The position numbers were made by a program, and so were the translations under genes. From assembly GCA_934254985.1 (NCBI GenBank), contig CAKQMS010000004.1:65535-129534 (forward strand): a stretch of DNA of 64,000 nucleotides, read 5' to 3'. The notes under the pieces are model-generated. The model worked only from the letters and a program-made list of their open reading frames with translations, searched no databases and was not told where the DNA came from. This document shows, in pieces, positions 27,914-36,411 of the stretch. This DNA comes from an uncultured Prevotella sp. GTDB lineage: Bacteria > Bacteroidota > Bacteroidia > Bacteroidales > Bacteroidaceae. The stretch's first letter is position 1. Every line of letters starts with the position of its first letter.

Positions 27914-28690
27914 TCACTTTATCGCCTGTCTTATCACAAACCACAGATGCATTATCACCGTTGGTATCAAGCCATAATGCTTGCTCATAACCTTGAATCT
28001 CTCTTTCAGCGAAGCCTTATGGTTTTTATTTGTCATGCCTCCATCAAGGTAATTAGCCACCACGAAGCCTACATTCCTCATTGGCAACCCTCTACGCTTA
28101 GCCTCGCGCATTATCCTTATACACCAATCAACATCGGCACTAAAGCGATAATCAAGGTTATATGGTGTCTGTTTTGCCAAGTCGATACGAGCATAGAAAG
28201 CCTGATGACACACCAGCATACCATGCATAAACGAGCGCCAAGTGAGCTTCTTTGGTGCCGCAAGCCTACGATGGCAGATAAAGTTGCCCTCAGCATCCAC
28301 GATATCGGTATCGCCATATAGCACACCAGGCATCGCCTCGCCATCGCCAACGGCTCCTCCTACACCTTCCAGAGTATCTGCATTAGGCAGCGTATCTCCA
28401 GCATTCAGAAACAGCACATAGTCGCCAGTAGCCATCTTCAATCCTTTGTTCATGGCATCATAAAGTCCCTTATCAGGCTCCGACACCACCACAACATCAT
28501 GCAGACAATCCTCGTCGGCATCATTCTCGCGCTTATATTCTTGCGCCATCTTCACCGTACCATCTTTCGAAGCACCATCAACGATGATATGCTCCACATA
28601 CTGGTAAGTCTGCTCCCACACACTATCCAAGGTGCGTTGCAAACATTCCTCGGCATTATAGGTTATAGTTATTATCGAAAATTTTATCAT
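27914..28690 (-). CDS. family 2 glycosyltransferase
   Basis: A 258-residue GT-A enzyme starting MIKFSIITITYNAEECLQRTL. HIIVDGASKDGT and the metal-binding region NKGLKMATGDYVLFLNAGD (the usual DxD position reads NAGD) are visible. It resembles WcaA-like transferases that add sugars to surface glycans. It is cotranscribed with the GT4 gene 44 bp upstream. The acceptor is unknown. Confidence 0.9.
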   Translation of the reverse strand: MIKFSIITITYNAEECLQRTLDSVWEQTYQYVEHIIVDGASKDGTVKMAQEYKRENDADEDCLHDVVVVSEPDKGLYDAMNKGLKMATGDYVLFLNAGDTLPNADTLEGVGGAVGDGEAMPGVLYGDTDIVDAEGNFICHRRLAAPKKLTWRSFMHGMLVCHQAFYARIDLAKQTPYNLDYRFSADVDWCIRIMREAKRRGLPMRNVGFVVANYLDGGMTNKNHKASLKERFKVMSKHYGLIPTVIMHLWFVIRQAIK

Positions 28691-28734
28691 TTATAAATAG
28701 AAAATTACAAACTCTTTTATTTCATCTCCTTATG

Positions 28735-29988
28735 CTATGCCTGTAAACCAGAAATCTCGTTATACAATTTTATATACTGGTTGGCAACCACACTTTGTGA
28801 GAAGTTCTTCATCACATTCTTGCGCAATTCCGTACGTTTCACCTCAGCATCAAAAGCCCACAATATGCCATTTGCCAAGTCTTCAGCCGACTTATATTCC
28901 GCCAAATATCCTGTATGCTTATGCTCTATGATATCCTGCTGTCCACTACCAGCAAACGATACCGGCATACAGCCACAAGCCTGTGCCTCAATAAGAGTCT
29001 GCCCAAAAGTCTCATATAGCGATGACGACACGGCAACATCTGCAGCAGAATATAGCTTTGCCAGTTCTGATTCACCATTTATCTTGCCAAGCCAAACACT
29101 CTGTATAGCGATATCTTCTAACACCGTTTCATCCTTGCAACCGCCAAACACCATAAGCAACATATCGGTAGCCATCTCCGGCTTTCGTTCTGCAATAATT
29201 CGTAAAGCCTGTTTTAGATATTCGAAACCCTTTATTGGAGCATCTATGCGAGCAGCACCAAATACCACAATTTTCTTATTGCCGCCAATATTGAAATGGT
29301 CGCGAGCCTCTATCTTGTCTTTTATCGGAAAACGAGATAGCGAAATGGAGTTGGGAATCACCTTCACAACATTCTTTCCCACCATCTTACTCCTCAAAGC
29401 CCTTTCTGCAAGCCATTTGCTTACAGCTACGTAAGTCACCTTACCATCCATAACCTTTATTTTCTTCGAGAATACTCTATGTGCAAGATCGTTCTTACCA
29501 GGGAAACGCAAGAACTGACACTCCCTGCATTCAGTTTCATACCTATCACACTCGTAGGCGTGATGACAAATTGCCGTTAGCTCCCACATATCGTGCATCG
29601 TCCACACCACAGGTTTACCGCTTTTCAGTATCTTTTTTATCACACGTAGCGACAAGAAGCCTTGGTTTATCCAATGCAAATGTATGATATCCGCTTCTTG
29701 AAATTCTGTCGACTTAGTGATATCAATACCAGTATTTGCTATCGAGACTGTAAAAAGATTATTACGGCTAAAAAGGTTGTTAACCCAAATCACAAGGCGT
29801 TCGAAAGCAAAGTTCCAACTTTTCTTAAGCCATCCACCTATCGAAGCTACAAAAATATTGTCGCTCTCCTTTTCCATAACGAGCATCTTAGCCGAAACCC
29901 CGTTGTTAATCAAGGCTTCAGTCAATCTGTTTGCGGCGATAGCCGCACCGCCAGTCTTCTCGCTTGTATTTACAATAAGTACTTTCAT
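28735..29988 (-). CDS. family 4 glycosyltransferase
   Basis: A 417-residue GT-B enzyme. The N-terminus MKVLIVNTSEKTGGAAIAANRL is typical of WcaC-like transferases. The C-terminal domain has VVFGAARIDAPIKGFEYL and the GT4 donor-site segment SLYETFGQTLIEAQACGCMPV. CDRYETECRECQ around residue 150 is a cysteine cluster seen in some members. The gene has its own promoter 18-48 bp upstream and heads a two-gene operon with the GT2 gene. Confidence 0.9.
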   Translation of the reverse strand: MKVLIVNTSEKTGGAAIAANRLTEALINNGVSAKMLVMEKESDNIFVASIGGWLKKSWNFAFERLVIWVNNLFSRNNLFTVSIANTGIDITKSTEFQEADIIHLHWINQGFLSLRVIKKILKSGKPVVWTMHDMWELTAICHHAYECDRYETECRECQFLRFPGKNDLAHRVFSKKIKVMDGKVTYVAVSKWLAERALRSKMVGKNVVKVIPNSISLSRFPIKDKIEARDHFNIGGNKKIVVFGAARIDAPIKGFEYLKQALRIIAERKPEMATDMLLMVFGGCKDETVLEDIAIQSVWLGKINGESELAKLYSAADVAVSSSLYETFGQTLIEAQACGCMPVSFAGSGQQDIIEHKHTGYLAEYKSAEDLANGILWAFDAEVKRTELRKNVMKNFSQSVVANQYIKLYNEISGLQA

Positions 29989-30005
29989 TTGTTTTATGCT
30001 TTATG

Positions 30006-30036
30006 CAAAAGTAATCGAAAAGTACGAAACAGCAAA
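30006..30036 (-). promoter_or_regulatory. promoter of the GT4-GT2 pair
   Basis: On the minus strand TTTG (30036-30033), 19 bp, then TACTTTTG (30013-30006) gives a full -33/-7 pair. Transcription would begin near 30000, about 12 nt before the ATG at 29988. Confidence 0.75.
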
Positions 30037-30255
30037 GAGAAAAGATGAAAAAGAAAGCTCTTTTACCACAATCTCTACACCTATTATATATATAAGCCAC
30101 TATCCTTGCCCATATTGGAAGAAACGGCATTACGTATTTTAACAGAATGAAAGCAAAAGCGCATAATTACTTAACATTTATTAGTTGTGTACGAACACAC
30201 ATGTTTGACATACATCAAGAAAGTGCATATCTCATGAATATTGTTATCAAAATGC

Positions 30256-30286
30256 TTGGTAGGAATCAAAAAAGTAACTACCTTTG
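30256..30286 (+). promoter_or_regulatory. promoter of a noncoding transcript
   Basis: TTG (30256-30258), 20 bp, TACCTTTG (30279-30286). No coding frame follows; the transcript would end at the stem-loop near 30485. Confidence 0.7.
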
Positions 30287-30292
30287 CATCGT

Positions 30293-30488
30293 CAAAAGGT
30301 TAATAGATTGTTTAGGTTAGTAGTAATAGATTTAGGTTTTTAGTTATTAGGTTTAAGGTAGATTTGATAGATTGTTTAACGGGAAACAACGGAAATCGTG
30401 AGATTACCGTTTGATTTGAAAAGGATTTTTAGTTAAACATAGGCTTTTACGCTGTGGCTCGTGGTGAGTCGCAGCGTATTTTTTTATG
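30293..30488 (+). ncRNA. structured noncoding RNA, possibly Bacteroidales-1 type
   Basis: A predicted ~195-nt transcript has a clear promoter and terminator but no plausible reading frame. After a T/A-rich, GATTTAGGTTT-repetitive 5' half come two tandem hairpins. The first is TTGTTT/AAACAA (30372-30389). The second is CGGAAATC/GATTACCG with GTGA loop (30390-30409). The 3' end is a 13-bp stem TACGCTGTGGCTC/GAGTCGCAGCGTA followed by eight T. The Bacteroidales-1 RNA motif is known for this promoter-terminator layout, but I could not compare it with the family model. 6S RNA was considered and fits less well because the ends do not pair. Confidence 0.55.
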
Positions 30489-30496
30489 TAGCATAT

Positions 30497-30564
30497 AAAA
30501 AAAGAACACGAACCTCACTCTATCCATCGAATATATTTCAATTCGATTCATGAGATTCGTGTTC
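30497..30564 (-). terminator. dispersed terminator-like palindromic element, copy 1
   Basis: Read on the minus strand, GAACACGAATCTC pairs with GAGGTTCGTGTTC and a seven-T run follows. An inner stem CGAATTGAAATATATTCG lies inside the loop. It would terminate the operon ending at 30637. A close copy is at 39087-39157. The 5' part of this intergenic region (30050-30250) shows nothing recognisable. Confidence 0.7.
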
Positions 30565-30636
30565 CCTAAGCTGAATGAAGAGTGCAAATAATTATATGGC
30601 TATTGAATTCTTCACTCTTCGTTCTTCACTCTTCAC

Positions 30637-31323
30637 TTATTTCACCACAATCTTTCCCTTAGCCTTGCTGCCACTAACAGAATATACGTAGAGACCAGGC
30701 TTTAGAGCAGATAGCGAGAGAGAGCCATTGGCAGAAGCCACATTCCATTTAGCAACCTCAGCACCAGAAACAGTAGCGAGACTGATGGTACGTGGAGCTG
30801 CAGTAGCGAAGCTATAGTTCAATGCACCATTAGCGAAAGAAACTTTCTCGTTGTCTGTCTCGATGTTGTTTACGCCAAGCACCTCCTTGTCGTTGGTGAC
30901 AACGAGAGTCATAGTAATCTTTGTAGTGCTCTCTTTGCCTGTGACAAAAGCTGAGATATCATAATTAAAGGTTACGGTATTCTCGTAAAAGCCACCTGGC
31001 TCCAACAGCAAGCTAATAGGCTTATTAGCCTCCAAATCTTGAGATCTTGTGAAACTACTACCAACAGCGCAACTTCCACCATAGCAGAATTGGAATGGCT
31101 TTGTAGAGCTTGCCTTAATCGTAACATTAGCATTCTCTGTGCTCTTTATACTAACATCAGGGAAAAAAGCATAGCATCCGTCTTCCAACATTGAAGGATC
31201 ACACTTAGAGGTTGTAAAAGTTTCACCCGGCGCTATCTCCTTACCATCGCAAACGAACGAAAGCTGAGCGTGAGCTGTTATGGCGAGAGCCAAAAAAGCT
31301 ACAATCGAAAAAAGTTTCTTCAT
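30637..31323 (-). CDS. secreted protein with type IX-like C-terminal tail, function unknown
   Basis: A 228-residue exported protein with signal peptide MKKLFSIVAFLALAITAHAQ. The middle part is beta-rich with several cysteines (FVCDGKE, FQFCYGGSCAVG) and looks like an Ig-like fold. The last 70 residues, with ISLATVSGAEVAKWNV and LKPGLYVYSVSGSKAKGKIVVK-like ending, resemble T9SS C-terminal sorting domains. It is 15 bp downstream of the Omp28-like gene and is the last gene of the operon starting at 34403. No enzymatic motif is seen. Confidence 0.7.
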   Translation of the reverse strand: MKKLFSIVAFLALAITAHAQLSFVCDGKEIAPGETFTTSKCDPSMLEDGCYAFFPDVSIKSTENANVTIKASSTKPFQFCYGGSCAVGSSFTRSQDLEANKPISLLLEPGGFYENTVTFNYDISAFVTGKESTTKITMTLVVTNDKEVLGVNNIETDNEKVSFANGALNYSFATAAPRTISLATVSGAEVAKWNVASANGSLSLSALKPGLYVYSVSGSKAKGKIVVK

Positions 31324-31338
31324 CTTCTTATATTTTTA

Positions 31339-32175
31339 TTATTTCACAACCTCAGCCTTCTGTGCCTGTAATACTCCGTCCTTGTCGTTGTATACAAAGG
31401 CTACAATATGAAGGTTGGCTGCATTCCAGTTATCCTTAATTGCTATAGAAGCAGTCTTTTTTTGGTTTATCTGTGGCATCAAAGTCACATCTTCGCCCCA
31501 TGTGCCATTCACGGCAGCACGATATACATGATTTTGAACATAGTCCTTCTTCAAAGAGCCATGATCAATCTGCGATGCTACGATGCCATCTTCAACAACC
31601 CAAAGCTGCAACTTACCCTTCATATCAGCATAAGGCTTCAGTTCTACGTTAATATCAATCTCGTTGGCTGCGTTTACACGAGCAGCAAGGTCGATATCAA
31701 GATTTGTTGGGCGCTGAATCTCCTCATAGATGTTAGTATCCCATGTTCCTGATGTCAGAGTAGCAACACTTCCTCTACGATCGAATACAGCACAAGGGTA
31801 TCCTAATGCGTCAAGGTCTCCCCATTTGTTTGCATACTCTTCGCCTTCTGGCTGCTTCAAGCCTACAGGGAAGTACTTATTAGTTTCATCTTCTCCAATA
31901 GCGAAAGAACCTGCATGAATACCCACAGCAATAAGGTTGCTACCATACTGCTCCGACAATGCAGCAAGAGCCTTGTGAGCATCAGGACAGTTGGTACACT
32001 TCTGACCAGTAAACTCCTCAACAAGCACATTGCGCTTGCTCTCCTGTGCAGGCATCTCTACGAAGCGCTCGTTTTCGTCAAGCTCGTCGCAAGCTGTGAA
32101 TCCGAAGGCAAGAACAGAAGCCACGGCAGCAATGCCGAGGATTGATTTCTTTATATTAAATAATGTATGTATCAT
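31339..32175 (-). CDS. Omp28-related lipoprotein with thioredoxin-like domain
   Basis: A 278-residue protein with a lipoprotein signal (lipobox around FGFTAC, Cys near residue 29). The segment LVEEFTGQKCTNCPDAHKAL contains a CTNC active site in a thioredoxin-like fold, as in Omp28-related outer-membrane proteins. The C-terminal ~110 residues are a beta domain. It is likely membrane-anchored at the periplasmic face or surface. It lies between a DUF6029 barrel gene and a secreted CTD-like protein, with another thioredoxin-fold protein at the operon start. Confidence 0.85.
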   Translation of the reverse strand: MIHTLFNIKKSILGIAAVASVLAFGFTACDELDENERFVEMPAQESKRNVLVEEFTGQKCTNCPDAHKALAALSEQYGSNLIAVGIHAGSFAIGEDETNKYFPVGLKQPEGEEYANKWGDLDALGYPCAVFDRRGSVATLTSGTWDTNIYEEIQRPTNLDIDLAARVNAANEIDINVELKPYADMKGKLQLWVVEDGIVASQIDHGSLKKDYVQNHVYRAAVNGTWGEDVTLMPQINQKKTASIAIKDNWNAANLHIVAFVYNDKDGVLQAQKAEVVK

Positions 32176-32196
32176 AATATTTGCTCAACCTTGATA

Positions 32197-33864
32197 TTAG
32201 AAAGTATAATTGTACGAAACGTTAAGACCCTTGCTTGCAGGCACATAACGGCACACACCACCCGAACAGTTATATCCAGCACGTGTCTTGCCATAGCCTA
32301 CCATTAGGCGGTGAGCCTTAAACGAAGCTGTGACAGAAGCCATATAATAATGGATGTCTGTCTCGCCAGTATTCCACATATCGCTCACGGTGAACATCAA
32401 GTAAGGAAGTGCAGAAAGCTCAACAAGTCCATAAGCCCAGTCGCCCTGGTCTTCGCTTGTAGAGAGATACTGCAATTCTCCACGCAGAGTATATCTCTTG
32501 CTAATCTGATACTTACCCTCAGCAACACCGATATTCGACTTAATCACGCCACCCTTACCTTCGATGACGGTCTTGTTGTAATACTGATTCATGTACATGA
32601 GGTTGAGCTTAAACGATTTGCTCATCTTCTTCTCCATCTGCACATTGATATCCTGGTAGTATAGTCCACCCATCTTGAAGAAGCCTGTGGTATAGCCTTC
32701 AGTACCACGAAGAGTAGTACCATACAATGGTTCTACAGGGTCTTTGTCCAATCCGCGGATATGGCTCACGTTGAGCTTAAGCTTTGTACCATACTTACCA
32801 CCAAGGAGTGTGTGGCGCTTGAAGTTATATCCAAACTCGCCCTGGAAAGCCCACTCGCCAGGAGCTGCCTGTGTGGCATAAGGATAAAGAGCTGCAAGAG
32901 CATAAGTATGCTGATAAGCAAAAGCAGGCATATTGTTGAGGAATGCCGAAGTACCGGTAGTAAAACGGTTAGAGCGGAATGCCATATCCTCGCTACGCTT
33001 AGCCTGGAGCAAAGCGCTTACACCTCTGTTAGAATAAGAAGCTGATACCAACACCGCATTACCGCGACGATAGATATATCCATTGTCGGCAGAAGGGTCC
33101 TGTGTGCGCCAAGCATATTCAGCCAAGAAGTTGTAGTTGCCAGTCTGCAAACTTGATCTCAAGTCGAAAGCATGAACCGACATAGGCAACTCCAAGCGGT
33201 TGTTAGAACCTGTTGCAAAGATTGTCTTGTCCTTATTCTGGTCGTAGTCGAGATATACATACGAGCCACCAATCATCCAAGTGATGTTCTTATCACGCAA
33301 AGACTTGATATACTGGTCGAGGTTTATCTCAAGGTCAGTACCTGTAAGCATCTGGTCGGTATCCCAATCCCAGTAGCGGCGCTGCACACCACCAAGGAAT
33401 TTAAACTGTACACCCTTCAATGCGCTAACATTCAAGCGTGCACCACGAATGGCGTTGTCGATACCGAGACTTCGCTCCTCGTAGGTACGGAAGATGAGTC
33501 CGCTACCAAACTGGTCGTAGAAATCACCTACTGTCAAGTCCACACCATTATTGCTCTTAAACTTGGCATATACATGTGGCACACCCCATCCCTTGAATCC
33601 TGGTTCAAAACCTGGCAATGGATGTTCGTTGTATTCGAAACGCACGCCAGCCTCTACATTTTTGCTATCGAGGCTAATATCGGCATAAGTATTTGTCAGC
33701 ACATCATCCTTGTATGTGCCAGTTCCGAGCTTCTTGTCTTCTTGTGGAACCAAGATATCGCTCTGTATGCTTCCGTGTATAGCGATGCCATCATTGCTCT
33801 GTGCGTTGGCATTAGCCACCGACATCATGGCAACAAGCAAGGAAGCGTAGAAAGAATATTTCAT
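32197..33864 (-). CDS. outer-membrane beta-barrel protein, DUF6029 type
   Basis: A 555-residue protein with signal peptide ending NANAQS (residue ~22). The rest shows alternating aromatic/polar strands typical of a large outer-membrane barrel and ends GLNVSYNYTF with a terminal phenylalanine. The combination with Omp28 and TlpA-like genes matches the DUF6029 family of Bacteroidota. Features such as DFYDQFGSGLIFRTYEERSL recur in this family. Its transport substrate or role is unknown. Confidence 0.75.
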   Translation of the reverse strand: MKYSFYASLLVAMMSVANANAQSNDGIAIHGSIQSDILVPQEDKKLGTGTYKDDVLTNTYADISLDSKNVEAGVRFEYNEHPLPGFEPGFKGWGVPHVYAKFKSNNGVDLTVGDFYDQFGSGLIFRTYEERSLGIDNAIRGARLNVSALKGVQFKFLGGVQRRYWDWDTDQMLTGTDLEINLDQYIKSLRDKNITWMIGGSYVYLDYDQNKDKTIFATGSNNRLELPMSVHAFDLRSSLQTGNYNFLAEYAWRTQDPSADNGYIYRRGNAVLVSASYSNRGVSALLQAKRSEDMAFRSNRFTTGTSAFLNNMPAFAYQHTYALAALYPYATQAAPGEWAFQGEFGYNFKRHTLLGGKYGTKLKLNVSHIRGLDKDPVEPLYGTTLRGTEGYTTGFFKMGGLYYQDINVQMEKKMSKSFKLNLMYMNQYYNKTVIEGKGGVIKSNIGVAEGKYQISKRYTLRGELQYLSTSEDQGDWAYGLVELSALPYLMFTVSDMWNTGETDIHYYMASVTASFKAHRLMVGYGKTRAGYNCSGGVCRYVPASKGLNVSYNYTF

Positions 33865-33911
33865 AGAAACCTTTTATGTGTCTTATATATATAATAAGGT
33901 GTAGATAGTGC

Positions 33912-34403
33912 TTACTTCTTCACCAACTCTCTAACCTTTTCGATAAGATGCTGTTCGCCACCCTCGGTATATCCGCTGCGCGACTCAACAATCTTACCAT
34001 CACCACCGATGATGAATACGTGAGGAATCATCTGCACGCCCATAGCACGACGGAATTCGCTGTTAGGGTCGAGCAACACTTCGTACTCCCACTCTTCTCC
34101 ATCTACGAGAGGCTTAACCTTATTAATATTCTGCGCTTGGTCAATAGAAATAGCTACCACCTTAACGCCTGTCTCTTCCTGCCACTCCTCATACTGCTCG
34201 TGGATAGCCTTGAGCTCACGGTTGCATGGCTTACACCATGTAGCAAAGAAACTGATAATGAAAGGTTTGCCATCGTTGTTGAGTGTCGATGTGTCTACAG
34301 TCTTGCCGTCGAGAGTTTTCAACTTTACAGAAGGAAGCTGTGCAAACAAGCTTGTGCAAGTCATCATAAGCACAAGCAGAGAAAAGATTCTAAACTTTTT
34401 CAT
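33912..34403 (-). CDS. TlpA-like thioredoxin-fold protein, exported
   Basis: A 163-residue periplasmic thioredoxin with signal peptide MKKFRIFSLLVLMMTCTSLF. The active site is FFATWCKPCNRE, and the cis-proline lies in MIPHVFIIGGDG. Such proteins reduce or exchange disulfides in exported partners. The start at 34403 was chosen because the -7 element TAATTTTG (34449-34442) lies over an upstream in-frame ATG. It heads the operon with DUF6029, Omp28 and the secreted CTD-like protein. Confidence 0.88.
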   Translation of the reverse strand: MKKFRIFSLLVLMMTCTSLFAQLPSVKLKTLDGKTVDTSTLNNDGKPFIISFFATWCKPCNRELKAIHEQYEEWQEETGVKVVAISIDQAQNINKVKPLVDGEEWEYEVLLDPNSEFRRAMGVQMIPHVFIIGGDGKIVESRSGYTEGGEQHLIEKVRELVKK

Positions 34404-34441
34404 ATCGATGTATTTTTTATTATAATTCGTAATTACTGATG

Positions 34442-34449
34442 CAAAATTA
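34442..34449 (-). promoter_or_regulatory. -7 element for the TlpA-DUF6029-Omp28 operon
   Basis: TAATTTTG on the minus strand gives a start near 34437 and a leader of about 35 nt before the ATG at 34403. The -33 element is not convincing. Confidence 0.55.
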
Positions 34450-34577
34450 CTCATTTTTTATCAAACATATATCAAAACTAACACAAATTCGTTACTTATT
34501 TACCATTTTTGGCAATACCAACCAGTTCCAACTAATGTTTTATTGATTTTAGCCCCCTATAGCTGACATTATTTTAT

Positions 34578-34585
34578 TACCTTTG
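34578..34585 (+). promoter_or_regulatory. -7 element for the DUF6080 gene
   Basis: TACCTTTG sits 18 bp before the ATG at 34604, leaving a very short leader. It overlaps an in-frame TTG at 34583, which is therefore not the start. Confidence 0.6.
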
Positions 34586-34603
34586 CATTCAAAGAATAAA
34601 CAC

Positions 34604-35944
34604 ATGGACATATTTAGAATAAGGAAAAACGAGATTGCTGTATTCATAATTGGGTTTATAATCCTCGCTCTACTCAACATTATGATGCTTGGCTACAACC
34701 ACGACCTCTTCACTCGTGGTGGCAACATAGGCTTCTGGAGCATCTTCTATGACCATTTCATCGTCTCGGGCTACGACTCCTTCGTATATCTGTCGCTATC
34801 CAGATGGAAGATATACTACACCCTGTCGCGCCATCCTCTTATTGCGGCCATGCTCTATCCTCTTGCCTTGATCAATGGGTGGCTTATGGACCTCACAGGC
34901 GTCAACTGCGCCATCTATATCATAGCCGCCCTATATTGTCTCTTGGGCACCTACTCTTTCCTCTTCACCTATCGCATCATGCGCAAAGTGATAGGCATCT
35001 GTGTGCTCGACTCCATGCTCTGCACCCTTTTCTTTTTCTCTTTAGGCCATGTGATGACGGCAACCTTCGTGCCCGACCATTTCGCCATATCGCTATTCCT
35101 TATCACCCTCACCGCCTATATCGCTGGCACATACATGAAGCGCCAAAGCCTAATGCCAACATGGCTCACAGCCCTATTGGCTACTATCACTTGCGGAGTA
35201 ACGCTCACCAACGTTGCCAAGACATGGCTCGCTGCACTATGGACAAACGGTCGCCACTTCTGGCATCTGAAGTCGCTATTGCTAACCACAATCCTGCCAT
35301 TAATGATAATAGCAGGCGGATATTTCCTGCAATACGAATACCTGGCTAAGCCCGACAATCTGGTACAGCAACACAACATAGAGAAAAAGCTAAAGAATGA
35401 CGCCAAGTTCGCAAAACAATACTACGAACATAAGAAATGGATGGAAAATCGTCGGTCGTTCAATAATACCGACAACACTATCTTGCAATGGATAGACACC
35501 AAGACCAACCGTATAGCCACCATCACCGAAAACCTCTTTGGCGAATCTTTCCAACTACACCAAGACTACTTGTTAGAAGACACCAACAAGTCGCGTCCTG
35601 TGATAGTAACCTATCGCCATTGGTACAACTATCTGATAGAAGCCATCATCGTGGCATTGTTCATAGGTGGCATCATCATTGGCAGAAAGAATAAGTTCTG
35701 TCTTATGATACTCTCATGGTTTGCTGTCGACATGACCATGCATATCATCCTTGGCTTCGCTCTCACCGAAGTCTACATCATGACAGCCCATTGGGCATTA
35801 GCCCTCCCTGTAGCCATAGCTTCGCTGTTGTCCGCATACAAAGGAAAACAGCGAATAGCACTCCGCTTAGTGCTATTCGCTGTCACCCTATGGCTCTTAG
35901 CCTGGAACATTCCTCTCGCCATCGAGAAAGTGTGGAATGTTTAA
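34604..35944 (+). CDS. polytopic membrane protein, DUF6080-like
   Basis: A 446-residue inner-membrane protein with about ten hydrophobic helices, for example IAVFIIGFIILALLNIMML at the start, and a soluble loop around residues 255-325. GYDSFVYLSLSRWKIYYTLSRHP after the first helix resembles the first periplasmic loop of GT-C glycosyltransferase-like proteins and of DUF6080. A role in surface glycan or lipid modification is only inferred. The stop codon overlaps the end of the convergent deaminase gene by 4 bp. Confidence 0.7.
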   Translation: MDIFRIRKNEIAVFIIGFIILALLNIMMLGYNHDLFTRGGNIGFWSIFYDHFIVSGYDSFVYLSLSRWKIYYTLSRHPLIAAMLYPLALINGWLMDLTGVNCAIYIIAALYCLLGTYSFLFTYRIMRKVIGICVLDSMLCTLFFFSLGHVMTATFVPDHFAISLFLITLTAYIAGTYMKRQSLMPTWLTALLATITCGVTLTNVAKTWLAALWTNGRHFWHLKSLLLTTILPLMIIAGGYFLQYEYLAKPDNLVQQHNIEKKLKNDAKFAKQYYEHKKWMENRRSFNNTDNTILQWIDTKTNRIATITENLFGESFQLHQDYLLEDTNKSRPVIVTYRHWYNYLIEAIIVALFIGGIIIGRKNKFCLMILSWFAVDMTMHIILGFALTEVYIMTAHWALALPVAIASLLSAYKGKQRIALRLVLFAVTLWLLAWNIPLAIEKVWNV

Positions 35945-36411
35945 TACTCCGTTTTATCCGTCGACTGCGCCCACATTTCGAAAGCCTTCTTAGCCTCTTC
36001 TGGCAACAAGAGTTCCATCTTCTTGTGGCGATCTTCGTTCTTCAGTTCCAGCTCCTGGTATATAAAGTCATCATCAAAACCTATTGCCGCAGCATCCTTA
36101 CGGTCGTTAGCATAATAGATTTTGTCGAGATGCGCCCAGTAGATAGCACCCAAGCACATAGGACATGGTTCACACGAAGTATAGATATCATATCCAGCCA
36201 AGTCGAAAGTACCCAACTTAGCAGTAGCCTTGCGAATGCAGTTTACCTCAGCATGCGCTGTAGGATCGTGGTCGATAGTCACCGAGTTAGAAGCCTCCGC
36301 AATAATCTCACCATCCTTAGATGCGATGACAGCGCCAAAAGGACCACCACCATTACGAACACTATTCTCGCTCACCGCAATAGCTCGGCGCATTAATTCT
36401 TCTTTTTCCAT
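35941..36411 (-). CDS. guaD: nucleoside/guanine deaminase (GuaD-like)
   Basis: A 156-residue zinc deaminase of the cytidine-deaminase fold. Zinc ligands and the catalytic glutamate are in HAEVNCI and PCPMC. The C-terminal extension (LKNEDRHKKMELLLPEEAKKAFEMW) with a tail ending KTEY resembles Bacillus GuaD, which converts guanine to xanthine. TadA is less likely because of that tail. The start codon lies inside the end of clpA (19-bp overlap), suggesting translational coupling. Confidence 0.82.
   Translation of the reverse strand: MEKEELMRRAIAVSENSVRNGGGPFGAVIASKDGEIIAEASNSVTIDHDPTAHAEVNCIRKATAKLGTFDLAGYDIYTSCEPCPMCLGAIYWAHLDKIYYANDRKDAAAIGFDDDFIYQELELKNEDRHKKMELLLPEEAKKAFEMWAQSTDKTEY

Noticed and set aside
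30293..30488. 6S RNA
   Set aside because: The 5' and 3' ends do not pair into the long closing stem expected, and the 3' end is a separate strong terminator.
34404..34454. Longer N-terminus of the TlpA-like protein
   Set aside because: It would place residues before a typical signal peptide and overlaps the -7 element.
35716..36396. Plus-strand frame across the end of the DUF6080 gene and opposite guaD
   Set aside because: It combines an alternative frame of one gene with the antisense of another; there is no conserved motif.
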